Shown in pieces: positions 50,033 through 58,118 of a stretch of DNA of 64,000 nucleotides. A model generated the notes under the pieces. The model saw only the letters and a list, made by a program, of their open reading frames with translations, was not told the DNA's origin and did no database searches. This DNA comes from JBOFIQ01 sp051654905 (GTDB lineage Bacteria; Actinomycetota; Actinomycetes; Propionibacteriales; Propionibacteriaceae): contig JBOFYY010000156.1 in assembly GCA_051654905.1 (NCBI GenBank), forward strand, positions 248,001 through 312,000, given 5' to 3'. The stretch's first letter is position 1, and each line of letters starts with the position of its first letter. The position numbers and the translations under genes were made by a program.

Positions 50033-50320
50033 CTACTCAGCTTTATCGAGAGTGGCCCATAGACCGAACCCGTGCATAGCATTAACGTCTCTTTCCATAG
50101 CTTCTCTAGCCCCCGAAGCAACAATAGCTTTGCCTTCACAATGCACCTGCAACATCAACTGCTCTGCTTTATCTTTGCTATATCCAAAGTAGCTACAGAA
50201 AACATGAGTCACATAAGGCATCAAGTTGACAGGGTCATCCCACACCAAACAGACCCACATGGAAGCCTCAGTGGTTCGCTCAGCTAAAGCAGTACCACCT
50301 TGCACGCTAGATTCGCTCAT
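50033..50320 (-). CDS. clpS: ATP-dependent Clp protease adaptor ClpS
   Basis: 95 residues. VCLVWDDPVNLMPYVTHVFC contains the DD/N substrate pocket of ClpS, which delivers N-degron proteins to ClpC/ClpA; FGYSKDKAEQLMLQVHCEGK continues the fold with the conserved His. The N-terminal ~20 residues are a flexible extension. Divergent from pncB with 47 nt between starts; GACAAT lies 6 nt before the ATG. Confidence 0.95.
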   Translation of the reverse strand: MSESSVQGGTALAERTTEASMWVCLVWDDPVNLMPYVTHVFCSYFGYSKDKAEQLMLQVHCEGKAIVASGAREAMERDVNAMHGFGLWATLDKAE

Positions 50321-50355
50321 GAAGACATTGTCGCAAATTTTCTCCGTCTTCCCAG

Positions 50356-50367
50356 TATTCTTAACTT
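50356..50367 (+). promoter_or_regulatory. Putative leaderless promoter -10 of pncB
   Basis: TATTCT at 50356-50361 is exactly 6 nt before ATG 50368; no Shine-Dalgarno. Confidence 0.6.
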
Positions 50368-51774
50368 ATGACTTCGTTTCCTGCGCCGGCAGACAAAGCC
50401 ACGACCGCTCTCCTCACCGACCATTACGAGCTCACGATGGTGCGAGCTGCACTCGGTGCCGGAACTGCCCTGCGCCACAGCGTTTTTGAACTTTTTCCCC
50501 GTAGGCTCCCCACTGGACGCCGCTATGGCGTGGTTGCCGGAGTCGGACGAGCATTAGATGCGATAGAAAATTTCCGTTTCGATGAGCCCACCATCGATTT
50601 CCTTCGCGCCCAACACATCATCGACGATGCCACCGCAGAATATCTGGCAACTTACTGTTTCCGCGGCAATGTATGGGGATACCCCGAAGGAGAAATCTAT
50701 TTCCCAGGCGCTCCGCTACTAGTTGTTGAAGGCACTTTTGCTGAAGCTTGTCTGCTAGAAACTGTACTGCTTAGCATCTATAACTACGATTCGGCAGTAG
50801 CTTCTGCTGCTTCCCGAATGACTGCGATGGCATCTGGGCGTCCCTGTATCGAAATGGGTTCACGTCGCACCTCGGAACATTCCGCGGTAGCCGCTGCCCG
50901 AGCCGCATGGATCGCTGGTTTTACCGCTACCTCAAACTTGGAGGCCGGTCGCCGCTACGGGATTCCTACGACTGGAACTGCTGCACACTCTTTCACGTTG
51001 CTCCATGACTCAGAACATCATGCTTTCAGCGCCCAGATCCAAGCTCTCGGGAACGACACCACACTTCTGGTAGATACCTATGACATTGCCGAAGCAGTAA
51101 AACTTGCCGTAGAACTAACTAACGGACAGTTAGGTGCAGTTCGTATCGACTCTGGTGATCTTGCTTCGGTTGCCGCCGAGACTCGCAAACAACTTGATGC
51201 ACTTGGCGCAGATGCTACTCGCATTACGGTCACTTCAGATCTCGATGAATGGCAAATCGCAGGTTTACGTGCCGCCCCAGTTGACGGATATGGCGTAGGC
51301 ACCTCATTAGTTACCGGATCTGGCGCCCCTACCTGTGGTTTTGTCTACAAGTTGGTAGCTCGCGCTGAGTCTGCCGATCCACAAGCTCCACTGATTCCAG
51401 TTGCTAAAAAATCTGCTCACAAGAACTCACAAGGCGGTCGTAAATTTGCTTTGCGGCGCTTCGATGATCGCGGCAAAGCCGAAATGGATGTCATCGGAGT
51501 AGGTAAGCCTCCCGCCGGAGATGCAAATGATCGCCCACTGCTAGTAGAACTTATTCGTAACGGGGAAATTATTGGTCGCGAAGCTCTCAGCATCGCTCGG
51601 GAACGTCATCTACGTTCACGCGCAGAACTACCTGTTGCCGCCCTATCTCTGGCGCAAGGAGATCCCGCTATCGATACGGTATTAGTAGAAGCCGACGGCA
51701 GCGTAGATAACGATCCATACCAACAAAAAGGTATAGCTGCACCAGCTAATATGAATGGAGGAAACCACTCATGA
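50368..51774 (+). CDS. pncB: Nicotinate phosphoribosyltransferase
   Basis: 468 residues. Converts nicotinate and PRPP to nicotinate mononucleotide in NAD salvage. LLTDHYELTMVRAAL at the N-terminus, EMGSRRTSEHSAVAAARAAW with the catalytic-region residues, GTAAHSFTLLHDSEHHAF carrying the phosphorylated-His region, and VRIDSGDLASVAAETRKQL for the phosphate site. It overlaps pncA by 4 nt; together they turn nicotinamide into NaMN. The start appears leaderless. Confidence 0.95.
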   Translation: MTSFPAPADKATTALLTDHYELTMVRAALGAGTALRHSVFELFPRRLPTGRRYGVVAGVGRALDAIENFRFDEPTIDFLRAQHIIDDATAEYLATYCFRGNVWGYPEGEIYFPGAPLLVVEGTFAEACLLETVLLSIYNYDSAVASAASRMTAMASGRPCIEMGSRRTSEHSAVAAARAAWIAGFTATSNLEAGRRYGIPTTGTAAHSFTLLHDSEHHAFSAQIQALGNDTTLLVDTYDIAEAVKLAVELTNGQLGAVRIDSGDLASVAAETRKQLDALGADATRITVTSDLDEWQIAGLRAAPVDGYGVGTSLVTGSGAPTCGFVYKLVARAESADPQAPLIPVAKKSAHKNSQGGRKFALRRFDDRGKAEMDVIGVGKPPAGDANDRPLLVELIRNGEIIGREALSIARERHLRSRAELPVAALSLAQGDPAIDTVLVEADGSVDNDPYQQKGIAAPANMNGGNHS

Positions 51775-52340
51775 CTCGCGCTCTTATTGTTGTAGATGTG
51801 CAGAATGATTTCTGCGAAGGCGGTTCGCTAGCAGTTACCGGAGGACACCTAGTTGCTACTTCTATCAGCGAATATCTGGTAGGACAAGCTAAAAACTATG
51901 CTGCTATTGTCGCTACCCGCGACGCCCATATTGATCCAGGAACCCATTTTTCCGATTCCCCAGATTTTATTGATTCTTGGCCAGTTCACTGCGTCCAAGG
52001 AACTCCGGGCTACGAACTTCGTTCCGAGCTAGCAAATGTCACTTTCGACGCGATCTTTGATAAGGGAGCCTACGAAGCCTCCTACTCTGGTTTTGAAGGA
52101 AAAAGCTCCGATGTTCCGTTAGCAGAATGGCTTCATTACCATAACATTACCGACGTTGATGTCTGTGGCTTAGCAACTGATTACTGTGTGCGCGCTACCG
52201 TACTAGATGCGTTAAAAGAAGGTTTCAACACAACCTTGCTAGCCGATCTTTCTGCCCCTGTTAACCCAGAACGTAAAGCTGCCGTCTTCGATGATCTACG
52301 GTCACTGGGAGTGACTGTGCGTACTGGAGATGACGTATAA
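51771..52340 (+). CDS. pncA: Nicotinamidase
   Basis: 189 residues. Hydrolyses nicotinamide to nicotinate. Catalytic triad visible: Asp8 or nearby in VVDVQNDFCEGGSLAV, Lys in FDKGAYEASYSGFEG, Cys in DVCGLATDYCVRATVLDAL; metal ligands in RDAHIDPGTHFS. ATG with GGAGG 8 nt upstream, inside the end of pncB. A terminator follows. Confidence 0.95.
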   Translation: MTRALIVVDVQNDFCEGGSLAVTGGHLVATSISEYLVGQAKNYAAIVATRDAHIDPGTHFSDSPDFIDSWPVHCVQGTPGYELRSELANVTFDAIFDKGAYEASYSGFEGKSSDVPLAEWLHYHNITDVDVCGLATDYCVRATVLDALKEGFNTTLLADLSAPVNPERKAAVFDDLRSLGVTVRTGDDV

Positions 52341-52353
52341 AACTTTCTGATAC

Positions 52354-52388
52354 TTGCCCCTCTTATTGTTTAACCAGTAAGAGGGGCA
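52354..52388. terminator. Bidirectional terminator between pncA and malQ
   Basis: Perfect 11-bp stem TGCCCCTCTTA (52354-52364) / TAAGAGGGGCA (52378-52388), 13-nt loop. T tails are poor on both sides. Confidence 0.75.
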
Positions 52389-52396
52389 GCGTGATG

Positions 52397-54535
52397 TTAT
52401 GGCAGTTTTATACTCTCATTCATCACAGCAGCTAGCCGCATAGCTCGACTTGATTGATAAATCTGCTCCAAGGTGACCGGAATCCCCTCTGCATCAGATA
52501 ACGGGATCCGCCAATTCGGGTACTCATCACAAGTCCCTGGCTGATTTTGAGTTCTACTATCCCCAACTACATCAACCAAACTCACACATAGCACTCGCGA
52601 CGGTGTAGCTGCGATATAGCGATGTAACGCTAAAACAACTTCCTCAGTGTTATTAATCAAATCTGCAGCAAGGTAACCTCGCGCTATTAGTTGCTCAATC
52701 CACCGTTGTTGTTCTTCACGAGAGCGAGCCATTTCTTGCGCTTCTGGAACTGCAAGCAGCCCCAATTCAGCCCGCAATTTCACGTGATCGCCAGCTAAAT
52801 ATCCAGCAGTAGGAGGAAGATCATGAGTTGTCACCGAAGTCATAGCATAATCACGCCACTGCTCTGGCGGAATAGGACTACCAGAAACATCCTGTTCAAA
52901 CCACAAAATCGAGGTACCTAGTAATCCGCGTCGCCGTAAGTAGTCACGCACCCACGGCTCAAAAGTCCCTAAATCTTCACCAATAACCAACGCTCTGGCT
53001 CGATATGCCTCTAATGCTAAAATCCCGATAAGGGCATCATGGTCGTAGCGCACATAAGTACCTTCATTGGGAGAACTACCTACCGGCACCCACCAAAGCC
53101 GAAACAGTCCAATAATGTGATCGACCCGGATCCCACCCGAGTGACGCAACATTCCTGCCACCATCGAACGGAATGGGGCATACCCTAATTCGGCAAGTCG
53201 ATCTGGACGCCATGGTGGCTGCCCCCAATCTTGTCCTGCTTGATTGAAAGCATCTGCTGGCGCCCCAACCTGTACTCCTTGGGCAAAAACATCGGCGAGC
53301 GCCCACGCTTCAGCCCCATCGCCAGAGATACCAACCGCAAGATCATTTATGATCCCTAGTGGCATTCCAGCGAGTTTAGCTGAGAGTTGCGCCTGTGCTC
53401 GTTGCGTATCAACAATCCATTGCAGCCAAGCAAAGAAATCGACATCACCTGCATGGTTTCGCGCAAAATCAGCAACTGCTGGGGAACTAGGTCGCTGCAA
53501 CTCCCGTGGCCATTCTCGCCACTGTGGACCATATTCGACATGAAGTACACTCCAGACAGCAAACTGCGCCAGTTCTTGTCCTTCTCGACGGCAGAACTCG
53601 TCAAAAGCCATCCGTCTAGCCGGACGTAGCCCTGCCGCAAAAACAATTCTGAGTGCCTTTATTTTTGCTTCCCACACTAAATTTCGGTTTAGGTGCTGTG
53701 GATCAAGTTCTGCCATGAGTTCGTCATGGATCTTAGCTATCTCAGCGCGATCTACCGCAGGCAGCGCCGCATATTCTGGAATATCTTCAACCCGGATATA
53801 AAGCGGGTTCACATAGCGTCTAGATGTTGGTAAATACGGCGATGGTTCCAATGGTGACACCGGGTTAGAGGCATGTACTGGATTTATTAGAACGTAGCTA
53901 GCGTCATGGGTTGTTCCTGCCCAAGTAGCAATATCTGCCAAATCACTAAAATCGCCGATCCCCCAACTATGCTGCGATCTAGCACTATAGAACTGTGTCG
54001 CATAACCCCAGACTCGCTGCTGTCCTATCTGAGCGGGCATGCCAAGCCATGTTGGTGTGACGATTAACGAAACCTCAGCTAATCGTTCGTTAGATACCAC
54101 TTTTAGCCGGTGATATCCCAACGGCATATCTGCAGGAATAACGAAACTAGCTTCGGCATACCAGCAGCCACCATATTCTTGATGTGGTTTGTTATTTTCA
54201 GCTTGTAATAACGACCAGATACGACCGTCTTCTAACGTAGCTGTTACTTGTGCTGGCGCTCCAGCTACCACATGAATATCGATAGTACGTTCATGATGTT
54301 CTTCAGTTACCACCACTGCTGGCGCTAACTGTTCCCATTTTTTACGTTCTTTAACCGCTAACGCTTCCTGACAAGATTCTTCAGTAGCAGCATCAATATC
54401 TAATGCCGCTAACACCTGCTGCAGAGTCTTATCGCTAACGGTGACAGCATTTCCTTGCCAGTCCCAGAACTCAGTCGCAACACCTGATTCTTGAGCAAGC
54501 TGAACAAGAAAAGCATGGTAGGTAGCTTGATCCAT
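52397..54535 (-). CDS. malQ: 4-alpha-glucanotransferase (amylomaltase)
   Basis: 712 residues, GH77. It transfers alpha-1,4-glucan segments in maltodextrin/glycogen metabolism. The N-terminal ~165 residues are the extra domain common in actinobacterial MalQ; the barrel follows: WGIGDFSDLADIATWAG, GIRVDHIIGLFRLWWVP with the nucleophile Asp, VIGEDLGTFEPWVRDYL with the acid/base Glu, and TTHDLPPTAGYLAG. Monocistronic as far as seen. Confidence 0.95.
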   Translation of the reverse strand: MDQATYHAFLVQLAQESGVATEFWDWQGNAVTVSDKTLQQVLAALDIDAATEESCQEALAVKERKKWEQLAPAVVVTEEHHERTIDIHVVAGAPAQVTATLEDGRIWSLLQAENNKPHQEYGGCWYAEASFVIPADMPLGYHRLKVVSNERLAEVSLIVTPTWLGMPAQIGQQRVWGYATQFYSARSQHSWGIGDFSDLADIATWAGTTHDASYVLINPVHASNPVSPLEPSPYLPTSRRYVNPLYIRVEDIPEYAALPAVDRAEIAKIHDELMAELDPQHLNRNLVWEAKIKALRIVFAAGLRPARRMAFDEFCRREGQELAQFAVWSVLHVEYGPQWREWPRELQRPSSPAVADFARNHAGDVDFFAWLQWIVDTQRAQAQLSAKLAGMPLGIINDLAVGISGDGAEAWALADVFAQGVQVGAPADAFNQAGQDWGQPPWRPDRLAELGYAPFRSMVAGMLRHSGGIRVDHIIGLFRLWWVPVGSSPNEGTYVRYDHDALIGILALEAYRARALVIGEDLGTFEPWVRDYLRRRGLLGTSILWFEQDVSGSPIPPEQWRDYAMTSVTTHDLPPTAGYLAGDHVKLRAELGLLAVPEAQEMARSREEQQRWIEQLIARGYLAADLINNTEEVVLALHRYIAATPSRVLCVSLVDVVGDSRTQNQPGTCDEYPNWRIPLSDAEGIPVTLEQIYQSSRAMRLAAVMNESIKLP

Positions 54536-54586
54536 CAGTAAAACTCCGTTTCACTTACGTCATAGACCTATATCACCGTCAGTTAA

Positions 54587-55357
54587 TTAGCGACGAACTA
54601 CCAGCGTCTGCGTCACCAAGTCTACCAATGATTGCCGCCGTGGATTCCACATAATTCGTAGTAGATTCCAGATACTCAAGAACCCTAAGCCGGGAATACT
54701 CATCGTGATAATTAAGATTCCCCAAAGCAAGGACTTTAGCCACGCTAAGTTCTTATCAAGCGTTTTTCCATCAGTTTTTTGTACACGTAATCCCAACGCG
54801 CGTTGTCCGAGCGTAGCGCCTCCCCAGGATAGTAAAACGCCAGCGTAGAGAAACCATGTTAAAAATGTGATCCCGCTGAGGACAAGACTATCTCGACTAC
54901 TGATAAGTTCTAGCAAAGATTTGGTTAGGGCATTCTGATCAGAGCCCGGAACCATCGCCTGCTCAAAAATCTTTTTCACCGGCTCTAGATACTTCAGCAA
55001 GACTGGAATACTGGCAATACCAGACAAAATATGCATCAAGAAAGCATCTATTACTCCAGCAAGTAACCGCAAAGGTATCGGAGCGATTGCAATTTTCCCT
55101 ATCTGAGGTTGAGACTCAGTTGCCGAAGTAATCGGTGGCATCTGTTGATACTCTCTGGGCGGCAGCTGTCGATAAGGATCATTTTGCGGAGACGGCAGTA
55201 CCGACGGCTGCTGTTGTGACGGTGGGACTATCGCAGCTGGCACAGATAACCGTATCTGTTCTGTCCAGGCAGTACCGTCCCACCACCGTTCGTATCCTCG
55301 TTTTAGAGGATCGCTGTACCATCCAGCGTCGGGCAAAGGTTTAATCGTGCTCTCCAC
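54587..55357 (-). CDS. RDD-family membrane protein with N-terminal DUF2510 domain
   Basis: 256 residues. Residues ~9-38 are a DUF2510/SHOCT-like Trp motif (AGWYSDPLKRGYERWWDG), followed by a Pro/Gln-rich linker to ~90 and an RDD domain with three or four hydrophobic segments; the Arg and Asp are in PLRLLAGVIDAFLMHIL. RDD proteins are poorly known; some act in ion or compatible-solute transport. GTG start; CATTCT lies 7 nt upstream. 39 nt divergent from the DUF3039 gene. Confidence 0.82.
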   Translation of the reverse strand: MESTIKPLPDAGWYSDPLKRGYERWWDGTAWTEQIRLSVPAAIVPPSQQQPSVLPSPQNDPYRQLPPREYQQMPPITSATESQPQIGKIAIAPIPLRLLAGVIDAFLMHILSGIASIPVLLKYLEPVKKIFEQAMVPGSDQNALTKSLLELISSRDSLVLSGITFLTWFLYAGVLLSWGGATLGQRALGLRVQKTDGKTLDKNLAWLKSLLWGILIITMSIPGLGFLSIWNLLRIMWNPRRQSLVDLVTQTLVVRR

Positions 55358-55384
55358 ATACTTAAGAATGCCCTAACTTACGGC

Positions 55385-55397
55385 TAAGGTTAGTATC
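55385..55397 (+). promoter_or_regulatory. Putative leaderless promoter -10 of the DUF3039 gene
   Basis: TAAGGT at 55385-55390 is 7 nt before GTG 55398. Confidence 0.4.
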
Positions 55398-55664
55398 GTG
55401 ACTAAGCAACATCTAGCACCTGGCGCTACAACCGTTCTTGATGAACGTCTCGAACATAGTTTTGACGACGGCGATCACGAACGCTTATCGCACTACGTCC
55501 CCAAGGCAGAACTTACCGAAGCTCTAATTATGGGAACGCCCTGCATTGCGCTCTGCGGCAAAGTATGGACGCCATCTCGTGATCCAGAACGATTCCCAGT
55601 ATGTCCTGAATGTAAAGAAATTTGGGAATCTTTCAAACCCGGAGGAGACGGCGATGGCGCCTAG
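55398..55664 (+). CDS. DUF3039 family small zinc-ribbon-like protein
   Basis: 88 residues. A conserved actinobacterial protein of unknown function; the C-terminal half has ALCGKVWTPSRDPERFPVCP with C-x2-C (VCPECKEIW) and a preceding Cys pair, which suggests metal binding. Start GTG, probably leaderless. It converges on the Trm112-like gene with 34 nt between the stops. Confidence 0.85.
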   Translation: MTKQHLAPGATTVLDERLEHSFDDGDHERLSHYVPKAELTEALIMGTPCIALCGKVWTPSRDPERFPVCPECKEIWESFKPGGDGDGA

Positions 55665-55698
55665 CTTAACCGCTAGACGCCACCCATTAAGTAATTTT

Positions 55699-55878
55699 TC
55701 AGCGAGGTCGACGAGCTTCGTCAACTAATAAAACGGGGATACCTTCTCGAATCGGGTATGCCAAGCCGCAAGAAGCCGCCGTACAGACTAGCTCTGCCCC
55801 CTCATAGTCGAGAGCTAGCTGACCTCGGCAAGCAGGACAGGCAAGGATATTTAGTAACTCGGGCTTGATGTCAATCAT
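55699..55878 (-). CDS. Trm112-family zinc-ribbon protein
   Basis: 59 residues: MIDIKPELLNILACPACRGQ begins it, with the C-x2-C pair (ACPAC), then VCTAASCGLAYPIREGIPVL carrying the remaining Cys and the Trm112 'YPIREGIPVLL' end. Bacterial Trm112-like proteins are thought to stabilise or activate methyltransferases or other partners. Its ATG overlaps the manB stop by 4 nt (ATGA), so it is translated with manB. It is shorter than the usual ORF cut-off. Confidence 0.88.
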   Translation of the reverse strand: MIDIKPELLNILACPACRGQLALDYEGAELVCTAASCGLAYPIREGIPVLLVDEARRPR

Positions 55879-57239
55879 GCAATCTCCTGACGAATAAGGC
55901 CAAGTGCAAGATCTCGCAACTCAGCCATAGTGTTATGGTCCTTAGCTTCAACATTCAATCGCAACAATGGCTCAGTATTTGATACCCGAACGCTCACAAA
56001 CCACCCTGCATCGGTATCGCTAATCCGCAGTCCATCTTCCCACGAGACGACCCCACGTCCCACAAAACCTGCCACAACACGATCCATAGCTGCTTTAGTG
56101 TCTAACACTGTGGAATTAATTTCCCCCGAAGCGACATATCGTTCATAGCCTTGGGTCAGCTGCGATAAAGGTTTTTCTTGCTTACCCAGCGTCGCTAATA
56201 CGTGTAACGCCGCCAACATGCCAGTATCGGCAAAGAAGAAATCTCGAAAATAGTAATGAGCCGAATGTTCGCCACCGAAGATAGCATTCCGATCAGCCAT
56301 ATGTGCTTTAACTGAGGTATGCCCCACTCGGCTAACGTCGAGGTTTCCGCCAGCTGTTGCCACAACTTCTGACACAACTTGTGAAGTAATAGTGTTAACT
56401 ACAATCCAACCGCCTGGCTCTCTAACTAATTCACGTTCAGCAATCAATGCCGTAACGATAGACGGTGAAACCACAGCGCCACGCTCATCAATAATGAAAC
56501 ACCGGTCTGCATCTCCGTCAAAAACCAAAGCGCAGTCGGCACCAGATTCTTTTACTGCGCGCTGTGCATCAACAAGGTTCTCTGGTTCCAACGGATTCGG
56601 TTGGTGATTGGGGAAAGTACCATCAAGCTCAAGGAATAGCGGAACAATTTCGACGTCGAGCGCACCCAATACCTCAGGAGTAGTGTATCCAGCCATTCCA
56701 TTACCTGCGTCAACCACAACTTTGAGATGTCGAATTCGGGACAAATCAACACACTTATGTAAATGTGCTGCATAAGCGCCCAATAGATCCTTAGCAAGAT
56801 ATTTTCCGGGAACATCAGCTATTGTCTGGACACCAGCCTGCGCACCTTTAGCAATGGCAAGCATCTGCTCTGGTTTGATAGGTGCAGCATCGATATTACA
56901 GAACTTAATCCCGTTATAGGTTGCCGGATTATGAGATGCAGTGAACATAATACCAGGAACGTGTTCATGCCCCGAAGCAAAATACAAACCATCTGTTGAA
57001 CACAGTCCAATATCAATTACGTTAGCGCCGGCAGCGCAAGCCCCCTCAGCAAAGGCTTGCGATAGTTCAACACCAGTGACACGCATATCGCGTCCCATAA
57101 CAAAAGACTTTCCAGTAAGTTCCAGCACCTCCACAAAAGAGGCACCTAGCGCTCTGGCTCCATCGCAATCCCATTCAGCATCGCCGCCACCGGCAAGACC
57201 ACGGATATCGTTAGCTTTAAAAATATTGGACTTCAGCAC
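55875..57239 (-). CDS. manB: Phosphomannomutase/phosphoglucomutase
   Basis: 454 residues. Interconverts mannose 6- and 1-phosphate for GDP-mannose and mannolipid synthesis. The N-terminal FKANDIRGLAG, the phosphoserine loop MFTASHNPATYNGIKF near 100, the metal loop VFDGDADRCFIIDE near 240, FGGEHSAHYYFRD for sugar binding near 320, and SNTEPLLRLNVEA at the end are all intact. Homologous position to Rv3257c. A manC fragment at the right edge makes the next enzyme. Confidence 0.95.
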   Translation of the reverse strand: MLKSNIFKANDIRGLAGGGDAEWDCDGARALGASFVEVLELTGKSFVMGRDMRVTGVELSQAFAEGACAAGANVIDIGLCSTDGLYFASGHEHVPGIMFTASHNPATYNGIKFCNIDAAPIKPEQMLAIAKGAQAGVQTIADVPGKYLAKDLLGAYAAHLHKCVDLSRIRHLKVVVDAGNGMAGYTTPEVLGALDVEIVPLFLELDGTFPNHQPNPLEPENLVDAQRAVKESGADCALVFDGDADRCFIIDERGAVVSPSIVTALIAERELVREPGGWIVVNTITSQVVSEVVATAGGNLDVSRVGHTSVKAHMADRNAIFGGEHSAHYYFRDFFFADTGMLAALHVLATLGKQEKPLSQLTQGYERYVASGEINSTVLDTKAAMDRVVAGFVGRGVVSWEDGLRISDTDAGWFVSVRVSNTEPLLRLNVEAKDHNTMAELRDLALGLIRQEIA

Positions 57240-57249
57240 AAGACCTAGC

Positions 57250-57630
57250 CTAGCGTCGAGATCGGGCAGGATCAGTTAATACGGTGAGATGACCACGCCG
57301 TGCAACTTCAATAACATCAGCATTACGGATAGGAGCAGGAACCTCCGGAGCCGGATCAATGCTATGAGCTGCTGCTCGAACAGCAGCTGCCAAAGCCTCT
57401 AAATCATCAGAGCTAGGCGCCGGTTCGGGGTCATGAGCTAAGCGAATAACATCCCAGCCTTGGGGAACTCGCAGCCCTTCGGCGTGCTCATGACACAGAT
57501 CGTAGGTTCCAGGTTCTACATCTGGCGAAAGCGGTCCCAGCACTGCAGTACTTTCCACATAAACGAAAGTAAGAGTAGCGACGGCACGACGCCCACAGGC
57601 AGTTCGAGTGCAGCGTCGAGTTGAGATCAC
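57250..57630 (-). CDS. DUF3499 family protein
   Basis: 126 residues from GTG 57630 (VISTRRCTRTACGRRAVATL). A conserved actinobacterial protein next to manB, as Rv3258c; unknown function. Cys residues in CTRTACGRR and YDLCHEHAEGLRVP look like a metal site. I chose 57630 because the recognisable domain begins there and TACTCT lies exactly 6 nt upstream (57637-57642); an upstream in-frame start at 57675 would add 15 residues. Confidence 0.82.
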   Translation of the reverse strand: MISTRRCTRTACGRRAVATLTFVYVESTAVLGPLSPDVEPGTYDLCHEHAEGLRVPQGWDVIRLAHDPEPAPSSDDLEALAAAVRAAAHSIDPAPEVPAPIRNADVIEVARRGHLTVLTDPARSRR

Positions 57631-57636
57631 TTGTCG

Positions 57637-57642
57637 AGAGTA
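57637..57642 (-). promoter_or_regulatory. Putative leaderless promoter -10 of the DUF3499 gene
   Basis: TACTCT on the minus strand, 6 nt before GTG 57630. It lies inside the longer alternative frame, which argues for the shorter start. Confidence 0.45.
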
Positions 57643-57677
57643 TCTGAGTAAAAGCAGTCTGGGGTACTCCGCCACGC

Positions 57678-57689
57678 TAGAGTGACGTT
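57678..57689 (+). promoter_or_regulatory. Putative leaderless promoter -10 of the metallopeptidase-family gene
   Basis: TAGAGT at 57678-57683 is exactly 6 nt before ATG 57690. Confidence 0.55.
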
Positions 57690-58118
57690 ATGCCGAAAAC
57701 TCGGGAGCGTCACGGACGTGGGATGCGTGGACCACTTTCTACTGCTAACCCTATTACTGGTGAAGCAGCACCTCGCCAAAGGCAGCGCACTGCCGAGAAC
57801 TATTTCACTTATGTGGTTAAAACTGCGGTATCTCGTATCCAAAAAAGTTGCCCAGAAGGGCTAAAAGATGTCTCCATTGGCATTGAGGATGTACCTCAAT
57901 TGTCAGAATCTTGGGATGAAGCTATTCCACTAGCTGCTGCTTTAGAGAAAACATCACACAATCCAGCACAAATCGTCGTCTACCGACGACCACTAGAACT
58001 GAGAGCTCAAGATCGTAATGATCTTGCGTTACTTGTTCATCGGACTATCGTTGAGCAGCTCTCAGCCATTACTGGCTTAGAGCCGTCGACAATTGACTCT
58101 ACCTATGAGATTCCTTGA
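57690..58118 (+). CDS. Metallopeptidase-family protein, Rv3259-like, without HExxH
   Basis: 142 residues. The N-terminal ~30 residues are basic (RERHGRGMRGPLS). The rest resembles the actinobacterial 'metallopeptidase family' next to DUF3499 (as Rv3259): DVSIGIEDVPQLSESWDEA, IVVYRRPLELRAQDRND, and LALLVHRTIVEQLSAITGL where related zincins have HExxH. Only His-x5-Glu remains, so catalytic activity is doubtful. Divergent from DUF3499. Its 3' end overlaps the DUF5719 gene by 16 nt. Confidence 0.8.
   Translation: MPKTRERHGRGMRGPLSTANPITGEAAPRQRQRTAENYFTYVVKTAVSRIQKSCPEGLKDVSIGIEDVPQLSESWDEAIPLAAALEKTSHNPAQIVVYRRPLELRAQDRNDLALLVHRTIVEQLSAITGLEPSTIDSTYEIP

Noticed and set aside
55524..55724. 66-residue minus frame between the Trm112 gene and the DUF3039 gene
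   Set aside because: Antisense to DUF3039; the real small gene here is the Trm112-like one in another frame.
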